Shown here: positions 1 to 6,469 of the stretch, in pieces
Layout of the letters: every line of letters begins with the position of its first letter
Numbering within the stretch: position 1 is the first letter of the stretch
Source: Lentimicrobiaceae bacterium
GTDB lineage: Bacteria; Bacteroidota; Bacteroidia; Bacteroidales; WCHB1-69
DNA length: 9,487 nucleotides
Assembly (NCBI GenBank): GCA_009776395.1
Contig: WRNX01000051.1
Span: forward strand, 1 to 9,487
Direction: 5' to 3'
Notes under the pieces: generated by a model
Databases searched by the model: none
The model's input: only the letters and a program-made list of their open reading frames with translations
What the model was told of the DNA's origin: nothing
Program-made: the position numbers and the translations under genes

Positions 1-240
1 TTTGTGGGAACTGCCGCGTTGGAAGACCGCTCTTTGATGAACGTTTGTTTTGTTATGGCTGAAGGCTATAAAGACAAAGAAGATGAATTTATGGCATTCG
101 CCAAATCGAAAGGCATGGTGGGTATTAAAGGACACCGCTCCGTTGGAGGTTTCCGTGCATCTATCTACAACGCATGCCCCATAGAAAGTGTGGAAGCATT
201 AGTGGAATGTATGAAAGAATTTGAACAAATGAATAAATAA
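1..240 (+). CDS. serC: Phosphoserine aminotransferase, C-terminal end (5' partial)
   Basis: This is the last 79 residues of phosphoserine aminotransferase. The enzyme is a cytosolic, PLP-dependent class-V aminotransferase that converts 3-phosphohydroxypyruvate and glutamate to phosphoserine and 2-oxoglutarate in serine biosynthesis; in some bacteria it also acts in PLP synthesis. The frame is open from base 1, so the gene starts outside the window; the GTG at position 4 is an internal codon. The diagnostic C-terminal segment is visible: RSLMNVCF near the start of the fragment, then GIKGHRSVGGFRASIYNAC, which corresponds to the KGHRxVGGxRASIYNAMP block of SerC, where His-Arg contribute to phosphate binding in characterised enzymes. 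The usual terminal helix (VEALVECMKEFE) follows and ends at a TAA. The family assignment is very secure. The catalytic lysine lies outside the window. The binding-protein gene starts 17 bp downstream, so read-through is likely. Confidence 0.95.
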   Translation, partial: FVGTAALEDRSLMNVCFVMAEGYKDKEDEFMAFAKSKGMVGIKGHRSVGGFRASIYNACPIESVEALVECMKEFEQMNK

Positions 241-257
241 TTTTTCATTTTTTTTAA

Positions 258-1883
258 TTGAAAAATAATATTTTAATATTAACAGTATTTTTTATTATAA
301 GCATTATCCACTCGTGTAACCCCACTATATCATCTAATAAAACTATATTTCGTTACAATGAAGCCGTAGGTATTCAATCTCTGGACCCTGCTTATGCATC
401 AGGCCAGGCGGCAATATGGGTGTGTAACATGTTGTACAACGGATTGATAGATTTGGATGATTCATTGCATGTTGTTCCTGCCATTGCTAAAGACTGGATA
501 ATTAGCCCCGATAGCAAAACCTACACTTTTTACCTTCGCGATGATGTTTATTTTCAAAACACTGAAAACTACATTTGGAAAACGCCAAGAAAAGTTACTG
601 CCTCCGACTTTGTTTACAGTTTCAATAGAATTATAAGCCCGGAAGTTGCTTCGCCTGGTGCATGGATTTTTCAAAAAGTAGCCCAAAATGATTCTGACAG
701 CTACGCCTTTACTGCGTTGAATGACACTGTTTTTCAAATTGTTTTGACAGAACCATTTCCGCCATTTTTGGGAATACTTGCCATGAAATACGCATCGGTA
801 GTTCCGCACGAGGTAATAACAAAATATGGTAAAGATTTTAGAAAATTTCCGGTGGGCACGGGACCTTTTCAATTTCAATTGTGGAAAGAAGGAATAAAAT
901 TAGTACTCCGTAAAAACGAAAACTATTTTGAAAAAGATGAAAACAATACTCCCCTACCCTATTTAGATGCTGTTGCCATCTCTTTTATTATTGATAAACA
1001 AGTGGCATTCATGGAGTTTATGAAAGGAAATTTAGATTTCATGTCGGGAATAGAAGCCGGTTACAAAGATGCTTTATTAACAAAAGAAGGAACTCTGCAA
1101 GAAGAATATAAGGATAAAATTACTTTACAAACAGGTCCTTACCTCAATACAGAATATTTAGGATTTTTATTGCAAGAAAAAGAAAATAATCCACTATTAA
1201 TAAAAGAAGTACGACAGGCAATTAATTATGGATTTGATAGAGAGAAGATGATTGAATATTTACGCAACAACATGGGGTATGCAGGCACAAGCGGATTTGT
1301 ACCGATGGGAATGGTATCCTTTAATCCTGAAAGAGTGAAAGGTTACCATTACGATCCGCAAAAAGCAATGGAACTATTGCAAAAAGCGGGCTATCCTAAC
1401 GGGGAAGGATTGCCTGAAATTTCACTTTCAGTTTCCGCAAGTTATTTAGATTTATGTCAATACATTCAACATGAGTTAAATAAAATAGGAATACGTATTT
1501 CTTTGGAAGTGCAACAGGCGGCACAGCAACGACAAATGATGCGCAATTACCAACTGCCCTTTTTCAGAGGCTCGTGGATTTGCGATTACCCTGATGCAGA
1601 AAACTATCTATCACTTTTCTACTCAAAAAACTTACAACCGTATGGCTCTAATTACACGCATTACGTGAATTCTGAATTTGACAAACTTTTTGAAAAATCA
1701 CAAACTATAACTGATGAAATTAGTAGAAATGAATACTATACTGTTTTAGATTCTTTGTTGATGGAAGACGCACCCGTAGTCGTACTTTTCTATGATAAAA
1801 AAGTACGCTTTACACAAAAGAATATAAGTGGATTAGATAACTCGCCTACCAATTTATTGAATTTGAAACGAGTAAAAAATTAA
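258..1883 (+). CDS. Peptide/solute-binding lipoprotein, SBP family 5 (OppA/DppA-like)
   Basis: A 541-residue extracellular solute-binding protein of family 5, the class that delivers oligopeptides, dipeptides or nickel to ABC importers. Residues 1-20 form a lipoprotein signal: a basic start (MKNN), a hydrophobic stretch and lipobox IHSC with acceptor Cys20. Family landmarks follow: LDPAYA (42-47), the AKDW...TYTFYLRDDVYF signature (77-99), VTASDFVYSFNR (113-124), PVGTGPFQF (198-206), RQAINYGFDR (319-328) and the late SWICDYPDAENYL block (439-451). The length matches full-size members. The start is TTG at 258; the preceding in-frame codon is TAA and this start gives the intact signal, so it is preferred although it lacks a clear Shine-Dalgarno. 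No permease or ATPase gene lies nearby, so the transporter partner is either elsewhere or absent; the ligand cannot be predicted. It lies 17 bp after serC, which suggests shared transcription. Confidence 0.9.
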   Translation: MKNNILILTVFFIISIIHSCNPTISSNKTIFRYNEAVGIQSLDPAYASGQAAIWVCNMLYNGLIDLDDSLHVVPAIAKDWIISPDSKTYTFYLRDDVYFQNTENYIWKTPRKVTASDFVYSFNRIISPEVASPGAWIFQKVAQNDSDSYAFTALNDTVFQIVLTEPFPPFLGILAMKYASVVPHEVITKYGKDFRKFPVGTGPFQFQLWKEGIKLVLRKNENYFEKDENNTPLPYLDAVAISFIIDKQVAFMEFMKGNLDFMSGIEAGYKDALLTKEGTLQEEYKDKITLQTGPYLNTEYLGFLLQEKENNPLLIKEVRQAINYGFDREKMIEYLRNNMGYAGTSGFVPMGMVSFNPERVKGYHYDPQKAMELLQKAGYPNGEGLPEISLSVSASYLDLCQYIQHELNKIGIRISLEVQQAAQQRQMMRNYQLPFFRGSWICDYPDAENYLSLFYSKNLQPYGSNYTHYVNSEFDKLFEKSQTITDEISRNEYYTVLDSLLMEDAPVVVLFYDKKVRFTQKNISGLDNSPTNLLNLKRVKN

Positions 1884-1891
1884 TATTTTTG
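1862..1891 (+). promoter_or_regulatory. Candidate Bacteroidota sigma-ABfr promoter for the SDR-VOC pair
   Basis: TTTG at 1862-1865 is followed after 18 bp by TATTTTTG at 1884-1891. This fits the TTTG (-33) and TAnnTTTG (-7) consensus known for Bacteroides/Flavobacterium housekeeping sigma factor. Transcription would begin a few bases downstream, leaving a leader of roughly 40 nt before the ATG at 1941. The -33 box lies within the last codons of the upstream gene. AT-rich DNA can produce such motifs by chance, so this is a prediction from sequence only. Confidence 0.5.
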
Positions 1892-1905
1892 CCGAAAATA
1901 TTAAT
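1879..1905. repeat. Perfect AT-rich inverted repeat (11-bp arms, 5-nt loop)
   Basis: The arms ATTAATATTTT (1879-1889) and AAAATATTAAT (1895-1905) are exact reverse complements around the loop TGCCG. The left arm contains the TAA stop of the binding-protein gene and most of the predicted -7 promoter element of the SDR gene. It could be a weak hairpin at the mRNA 3' end or a dyad operator for a regulator. There is no GC-rich stem or following T-run, so it is not a classical intrinsic terminator. Confidence 0.55.
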
Positions 1906-1940
1906 AAAAATAATGACCCTCTCCTAACGGATACTTAAAT

Positions 1941-2732
1941 ATGATCAATTTTAAAAATAAAACAATATTAATCACCGGTGGCAGTTCAGGAATTGGAGAA
2001 GCCATGGCATATCGCTTCGCAGAATTAGGCGCAAATCTAATTTTAACAGGGTTAGATACTGAGGATTTGGAAAAAGTAAGAAACCAGTGCGCTACTCTTG
2101 GCGTTGAAGCTCACTCCTTCGAATGTGATTTTAGCAGTTTAAATGCTATAGATGAACTTGTAGATTTTATTGAAAAAGAACATTTTACTATTGACGTATT
2201 TGTTTTAAATGCAGGTATTTCGCAAAGAGCCTTAGCTTTGGAAACCCATTTTGACGTAGATAAAAAACTGATGGATATCAACTTCTTTAGCTCTGTGTAT
2301 CTGATTAAAAAGTTGAATGCCCATCTAAAATCTGCCAAGCATATCAGTATCGCTGTTACTACGTCAATATCAGGTTTGTTTGGATTTCCCTTGCGCTCTA
2401 TTTATTGTGCTTCCAAACATGCCTTATTTGGTTTTTTTGAATCTTTAGATCTTGAAAATGAAAATATTAATGTTACATTTTTAATTCCGGGAAGAATTAA
2501 TACGCAGATCAGTAAAAGTGCATTGTTGGCAAATGGAGAAAGTTATAAAAAAATGGATCAAGGACAGGCAAAAGGAATGGATGTTACCCAGTGCGCTAAA
2601 ATCGCAGTGCGGGCAATTGCACAAAAAAAACGTCGAAAACTAATTGGGAAAAAAGAATTACTGATGGTTTATATTCATAAATATTTTCCGGCGTTATATT
2701 ATAAATTAGCAAAAAAAATTTCATCAACATAA
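1941..2732 (+). CDS. Short-chain dehydrogenase/reductase (classical SDR)
   Basis: A 263-residue classical SDR, a Rossmann-fold cytosolic oxidoreductase that uses NAD(H) or NADP(H) on a hydroxyl or keto substrate. The nucleotide-binding motif TGGSSGIG is at residues 12-19, the structural NAG at 90-92, and the catalytic triad is Ser142 (TTSISG), Tyr155 and Lys159 (YCASKHA). PGRINT (183-188) is the conserved post-catalytic loop. All key residues are present, so the enzyme should be active. The C-terminal tail is basic and ends in ALYYKLAKKI, as in some membrane-associated or DHRS7-like SDRs, but no transmembrane segment is evident. The ATG at 1941 leaves a 57-bp gap after the binding-protein gene, which holds a candidate promoter and an inverted repeat. 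The VOC gene begins 12 bp downstream, so the two probably form an operon. The substrate cannot be inferred. Confidence 0.93.
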   Translation: MINFKNKTILITGGSSGIGEAMAYRFAELGANLILTGLDTEDLEKVRNQCATLGVEAHSFECDFSSLNAIDELVDFIEKEHFTIDVFVLNAGISQRALALETHFDVDKKLMDINFFSSVYLIKKLNAHLKSAKHISIAVTTSISGLFGFPLRSIYCASKHALFGFFESLDLENENINVTFLIPGRINTQISKSALLANGESYKKMDQGQAKGMDVTQCAKIAVRAIAQKKRRKLIGKKELLMVYIHKYFPALYYKLAKKISST

Positions 2733-2744
2733 AATTATATTTAT

Positions 2745-3806
2745 ATGAAAGAAAAAATTATTTGTGGCATTCAGCAAATTGGCATTGGCGTAAAAGATGT
2801 TACCGAAGCATGGAAGTGGTACATAGAGGTGCTGGGATTTGATATTAAGATCTTTGACGACAAAGGGGTGGCGGAAAAAATGCTGCCTTACACGGGAGGA
2901 AAACCGCAAGAACGTAGAGCGGTTTTGGCATACAATATGCGTGGCGGCGGCGGTTTTGAAATATGGCAACCTGTGGGAAGAGAACTAAATTATCCAAAAA
3001 AAGAATTATTATTAGGAGATTTAGGGATTTTTTCCTGCAAAATAAAATGCCCCGATGTAACTTTCGCTTTTGAAACATTAAAAAAGAAAAATGTAGAAAT
3101 TATTACCACACCTTGTTTATCTCCTGCAAATAAAATGCACTTTTTTATAAAAGATCCTTTTGAAAATATTTTTGAAATAGAAGAAGACAGTTACGTATTT
3201 TTGAACGAAAAGAAAGCTAATGGAGGCGTAAACGGCGCTATTATTGGAGTTTCAGATATGGAAAAATCCATCGCATTTTACTCTAAAATACTTGATTATG
3301 ACACAGTAGTATTTGACAACACAGCAGTTTTTGAAGATTTGAAAGGTCTTGCTGGAGCAAATCATACCTTACGCAGAGTAATGCTCAAACGTTCAAAACC
3401 TCTTTACGGACCATTATGTGAATTGATGGGAACTTCATGTATTGAATTGATTCAAAACATGGATGTTGCAGGAACGAAAATTTACCATGACAGATTTTGG
3501 GGAGACCCCGGTTTTATTCATCTTTGTTTTGATATTAGAAATATGGATAAAATTCAGGAAGAGATTCAAACTTTAGGTTTGGATTTTGTTTGTGATGGCG
3601 GAAAAGATTTTGATATGGGAGACGCTAACGGTCATTTCACTTATATTGAAGACCCTGATGGAACTTTAATAGAATTTGTAGAAACTTTTAAAATGCCCAT
3701 TGTAAAAAAACTTGGAATAATGTTGAATCTCAAAAATAGAGATGACAAAAAGTTTTTACCCAAATATATGCTGAAAGCCTTACGTTTTGCACGGGTAAAA
3801 CTATAA
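2745..3806 (+). CDS. Two-domain VOC (glyoxalase/dioxygenase-fold) protein
   Basis: A 353-residue protein with two vicinal-oxygen-chelate modules. Module 1 (about 8-148) opens with IQQIGIGVKDVTEAWKWYIE and ends IKDPFENIFEIEED; module 2 (about 160-315) opens with NGAIIGVSDMEKSIAFYS and ends IEDPDGTLIEFVET. These are the typical first and last strands of VOC half-barrels. Candidate metal ligands in module 2 are Glu234 (CIELIQ), His259 (FIHLCFDI) and Glu310 (LIEFVE). In module 1 the usual first His is replaced by Gln11 and the central His is missing (IFSCKI), which suggests a degenerate module. A basic C-terminal tail of about 40 residues follows. The tandem-VOC layout recalls 4-hydroxyphenylpyruvate and extradiol dioxygenases, but I do not see the HPPD C-terminal signature. 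It is 12 bp after the SDR gene, so a shared pathway is plausible. Reaction unknown. Confidence 0.88.
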   Translation: MKEKIICGIQQIGIGVKDVTEAWKWYIEVLGFDIKIFDDKGVAEKMLPYTGGKPQERRAVLAYNMRGGGGFEIWQPVGRELNYPKKELLLGDLGIFSCKIKCPDVTFAFETLKKKNVEIITTPCLSPANKMHFFIKDPFENIFEIEEDSYVFLNEKKANGGVNGAIIGVSDMEKSIAFYSKILDYDTVVFDNTAVFEDLKGLAGANHTLRRVMLKRSKPLYGPLCELMGTSCIELIQNMDVAGTKIYHDRFWGDPGFIHLCFDIRNMDKIQEEIQTLGLDFVCDGGKDFDMGDANGHFTYIEDPDGTLIEFVETFKMPIVKKLGIMLNLKNRDDKKFLPKYMLKALRFARVKL

Positions 3807-3809
3807 AAC

Positions 3810-5309
3810 TTATACTTTCTCTATAGCCATTCTGATACGATGAATGGTTTCTTCTACTCCTATAAAATCAATAATTTCGAATAAATCTGGTCCTTTGGAG
3901 TCTCCCACTAAACATAGTCGCAAGCAATTCATAATTTGTCCCATATTGAGTTGGTTTTCTTGAATAAATGCGATTACTTTATCGTGGGCTATTGTTTTAT
4001 CAAAAGGAGAAACCGAAGAAAATATTTCTATCATGTGATGTAATTGATCGGGGGTATCTTCTTTCCAACGTTTTTTTACTACTTCGGGGTTATAGGTTTC
4101 TGGAATTTGAAAGAGAAAAGCGCTTTGATTCCAAAAATCTGTGGTGAAATAAAGTCGTTCTTTTACTAAGGCAACTGCTTTTTCTATTTTATCAATATTT
4201 AGATGAATCTTTTTTTCTGCCAATTGTTGGGCAAATATCTCCACCAACTCTTTATTAGATTTTTGTTGGATGTAGTAATGATTAAACCACTTTGCTTTGT
4301 CTAAATCAAATTTTGCTCCTGATTTACTCACTTTATCTAACGAAAAACGAGAAATCAGTTGTTTCCTGTTCATTACTTCTTCTTCAGTTCCGGGGTTCCA
4401 TCCTAATAACGCTAAAAAATTATTAACTGCTTCAGGCAGATATCCACTTTCTCTGTATCCTGAAGATATTTCGCCGGTATTTTGGTCTTTCCATTGCAGT
4501 GGAAACACAGGAAATCCAAGTCTGTCTCCATCACGTTTACTCAATTTTCCGTTTCCATCCGGTTTGAGCAATAAAGGTAAATGGGCAAAATGCGGCGCTT
4601 CCCATTCAAAAGCCTTATAGAGCATTACGTGTAAGGGAGCAGACGGAAGCCACTCTTCTCCGCGAATAACATGAGTAATCTCCATTAAATGATCATCCAC
4701 TACATTGGCTAAATGATAAGTAGGTAAACCATCTGATTTAAAAAGCACTTTATCATCCAATAATTGTGAATTAATTTTCACTTCCCCACGAATCAAATCC
4801 TGTATCAATATTTCGATATTTTCTGGGTACTTAAAACGCACTACATAATTCCCTTGCAATCTCTTTGTTGTTTCTTCCAATGATAATGATAATGAATTAC
4901 GCATTGAATTACGCGTATTCATATCATATTGAAAGGTTTTTTTTTCGGTTTCTGCTTCTTTGCGCTTGATTTCCAATTCTTCCGGCGTATCGAAAGCATA
5001 ATATGCCCATCCATTTTCAATTAGTTTATCGGCATATTGTTTATAGATGTGCATTCTTTCAGATTGTTTGTATGGGGCGTGTTTTCCTCCTATATGCACC
5101 CCTTCATCAAAAGTGATTCCTAACCATTTAAAAGATTCTATGATATATTCTTCTGCGCCGGATACAAATCGAGTTTGGTCGGTATCCTCAATACGGAGGA
5201 GTAATTTTCCACCATGTTGTTTGGCAAACAAATAATTATACAAGCAAGTACGAACTCCGCCAATATGTAGCGGACCTGTAGGGCTGGGGGCAAAACGAAC
5301 GCGAACCAT
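3810..5309 (-). CDS. gltX: Glutamate--tRNA ligase (GluRS)
   Basis: A 499-residue class-I aminoacyl-tRNA synthetase that charges tRNA-Glu with glutamate using ATP in the cytosol. The HIGH-type motif is at residues 15-18 (PSPTGPLHIGG), followed by RIEDTDQTR. The KMSKS-type motif is KLSKRDGDRLG at 255-265, preceded by VIRGEEWLPSAPLH. The zinc-binding cysteines found in some GluRS enzymes are absent from the GWAYYAFDTPEELE region, as in many Bacteroidota sequences. The C-terminal anticodon-binding domain is complete. I chose the ATG at 5309 (MVRVRFAPSPTG, the usual family start). A TTG five codons upstream at 5324 immediately follows the TAA of the lipoprotein gene in the same frame and would add MSEEN; it cannot be excluded. 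The gene converges with the VOC gene, the two stop codons being 3 bp apart. Confidence 0.97.
   Translation of the reverse strand: MVRVRFAPSPTGPLHIGGVRTCLYNYLFAKQHGGKLLLRIEDTDQTRFVSGAEEYIIESFKWLGITFDEGVHIGGKHAPYKQSERMHIYKQYADKLIENGWAYYAFDTPEELEIKRKEAETEKKTFQYDMNTRNSMRNSLSLSLEETTKRLQGNYVVRFKYPENIEILIQDLIRGEVKINSQLLDDKVLFKSDGLPTYHLANVVDDHLMEITHVIRGEEWLPSAPLHVMLYKAFEWEAPHFAHLPLLLKPDGNGKLSKRDGDRLGFPVFPLQWKDQNTGEISSGYRESGYLPEAVNNFLALLGWNPGTEEEVMNRKQLISRFSLDKVSKSGAKFDLDKAKWFNHYYIQQKSNKELVEIFAQQLAEKKIHLNIDKIEKAVALVKERLYFTTDFWNQSAFLFQIPETYNPEVVKKRWKEDTPDQLHHMIEIFSSVSPFDKTIAHDKVIAFIQENQLNMGQIMNCLRLCLVGDSKGPDLFEIIDFIGVEETIHRIRMAIEKV
4881..4916. repeat. Short tandem duplications inside gltX
   Basis: Two TGATAA hexamers (4881-4892) run directly into two near-identical 12-mers (TGAATTACGCAT at 4893-4904 and TGAATTACGCGT at 4905-4916). 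On the minus strand they encode the RNSMRNSLSLS stretch. The segment aligns with the normal TRxxMRNSL region of GluRS, so this is repeated coding sequence and not an inserted element. Confidence 0.6.
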
Positions 5310-5324
5310 ATTTTCTTCACTCAA

Positions 5325-6374
5325 TTAAGGTTTATACTCAATATATGGTCTAAATCCTAAATGATATGTTTTAGAACCAAAACACACAGAATCTTCAGAG
5401 CTTGGAGTCGTTGTAAATTCTCTATTTGGGCATTTTACCCTCGATGATAAAAAGCCAAAAGCCAATCCATCCTTTGCGCAGATATTGGTGTATTTGTCAT
5501 TGACCTGCACAAAGCTGGAACCGGTTTGGTTTGATAAGATAAATTTAATCATATCTGTTCCAGCAGCCCATCCTTCAATCTCAATACATCTGCCATTTGC
5601 ATCCGGTCTGCCAATATATCGAACAACATTTGGATTTGGTTCTATTTGAAAAGCAATATCATCAAAAAAAGTAGCTGAATACTCTTTATAATAATAGTCA
5701 CGGTCTTTATTGAATTTAAAATCGCCGCCTACATGTGGACAAATATTTTTTACAATTTTTCCTTCTTTTACCACTTCGTTTGTGTTGATATCTACTTCAT
5801 AATACAGAAAATTAACATGTATTTCATAATCAACTGCATTCGTTGCTTTCGTAAAGGCAATATTAGATGCATTAATCATATCATAAACACTAGACAAAGA
5901 GTAGATGTTAAAATCACCTACTAACGGAGTTATTCCTTCAACAATATTTCCATTTAATTTATTAGTAATATAAATCTTATACTCTTTATTTTTATCAAGA
6001 ATTTCTTTTGTACAGTACCAAATACTTTTTTCACCATGATAAAAAATACCATCTTCTTTGTGCAACTCATTAGTTATTGTAAGAGGGATATCTGGGCGAT
6101 TAGTTCTTTGATTGTTTTCATATTCTTGCAAAACCACTATAATATTATCATAATAATAAATACTATCAGGGTTTTGTGCATCAACAAAGACTCCTCCATT
6201 ATTATTCGTTTGAAATCCTTTATAAATTTTCACATAGTGAACAGGATCCTGATAATTTAAGATACCATAAACCACAGGAACATCTTTATAAGGCGCATTC
6301 AAATCAAAATCGGGTGTACATGCCGTAAACAAGTAAACCAAACAAGCTATAATTAATAAATAACTGTATTTCAT
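5325..6374 (-). CDS. Hypothetical secreted lipoprotein (DUF4249-like layout)
   Basis: A 349-residue predicted lipoprotein. The chosen ATG at 6374 gives MKYSYLLIIACLVYLFTAC, a compact type-II signal peptide with acceptor Cys19; starting at the farther ATG (6413) would add 13 polar residues in front and is less likely. The mature part is rich in Asn, Tyr and Asp and begins TPDFDLNAPYKD, then VPVVYGILNYQDPVHYVKIYKGF. This layout, a short linker followed by a beta-strand-rich region describing a first extracellular domain, resembles Bacteroidota DUF4249-type lipoproteins, which are often found near outer-membrane proteins. I cannot confirm the family by eye. The protein is likely anchored in the outer membrane. 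It lies 95 bp after the beta-barrel gene, and its stop codon directly abuts the gltX start region, so it is probably co-transcribed with both. Molecular function is unknown. Confidence 0.82.
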   Translation of the reverse strand: MKYSYLLIIACLVYLFTACTPDFDLNAPYKDVPVVYGILNYQDPVHYVKIYKGFQTNNNGGVFVDAQNPDSIYYYDNIIVVLQEYENNQRTNRPDIPLTITNELHKEDGIFYHGEKSIWYCTKEILDKNKEYKIYITNKLNGNIVEGITPLVGDFNIYSLSSVYDMINASNIAFTKATNAVDYEIHVNFLYYEVDINTNEVVKEGKIVKNICPHVGGDFKFNKDRDYYYKEYSATFFDDIAFQIEPNPNVVRYIGRPDANGRCIEIEGWAAGTDMIKFILSNQTGSSFVQVNDKYTNICAKDGLAFGFLSSRVKCPNREFTTTPSSEDSVCFGSKTYHLGFRPYIEYKP

Positions 6375-6421
6375 ATTATTGTAATTTAAAGATTTAAGTT
6401 TGTTCATTACCATTGTTCATT

Positions 6422-6441
6422 CCGTAGGCTGAAGCCTACGG
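6422..6441. repeat. Perfect 9-bp-arm palindrome in the OMP-lipoprotein gap
   Basis: CCGTAGGCT (6422-6430) and AGCCTACGG (6433-6441) are exact reverse complements separated by GA. As RNA this folds into an 8-bp GC-rich stem with a 4-nt TGAA loop. It stands out sharply from the AT-rich surroundings and lies in the 95-bp gap between the barrel and lipoprotein genes. It resembles repetitive extragenic palindromes (REP) mobilised by RAYT transposases, or an mRNA stability/attenuation hairpin. No T-run follows on either strand, so a rho-independent terminator is unlikely. Confidence 0.7.
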
Positions 6442-6469
6442 TTAATAAATTCATTATTCCATATATATA

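Noticed and set aside
462..878. Antisense frame of 138 residues
   Set aside because: It lies opposite the conserved binding-protein gene and shows no domain or signal; the same applies to the other frames opposite gltX and pfp.
2745..3806. 4-hydroxyphenylpyruvate dioxygenase
   Set aside because: The two-VOC layout fits, but the HPPD C-terminal signature and full metal-ligand set were not seen, and a 40-residue basic tail takes that place.
3807..3809. Shared terminator between the convergent VOC and gltX genes
   Set aside because: Only 3 bp separate the stop codons and no hairpin was seen there.
5309..5324. TTG start at 5324 for gltX
   Set aside because: It directly follows an in-frame stop and adds five non-family residues; the ATG at 5309 gives the usual MVRVRFAPSPTG start. 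It is kept as an alternative in the gltX entry.
6375..6413. ATG at 6413 for the lipoprotein gene
   Set aside because: It would place 13 polar residues before a normal type-II signal peptide; the ATG at 6374 gives a compact one.
6422..6441. Rho-independent terminator
   Set aside because: The stem is good but no T-run follows on either strand.
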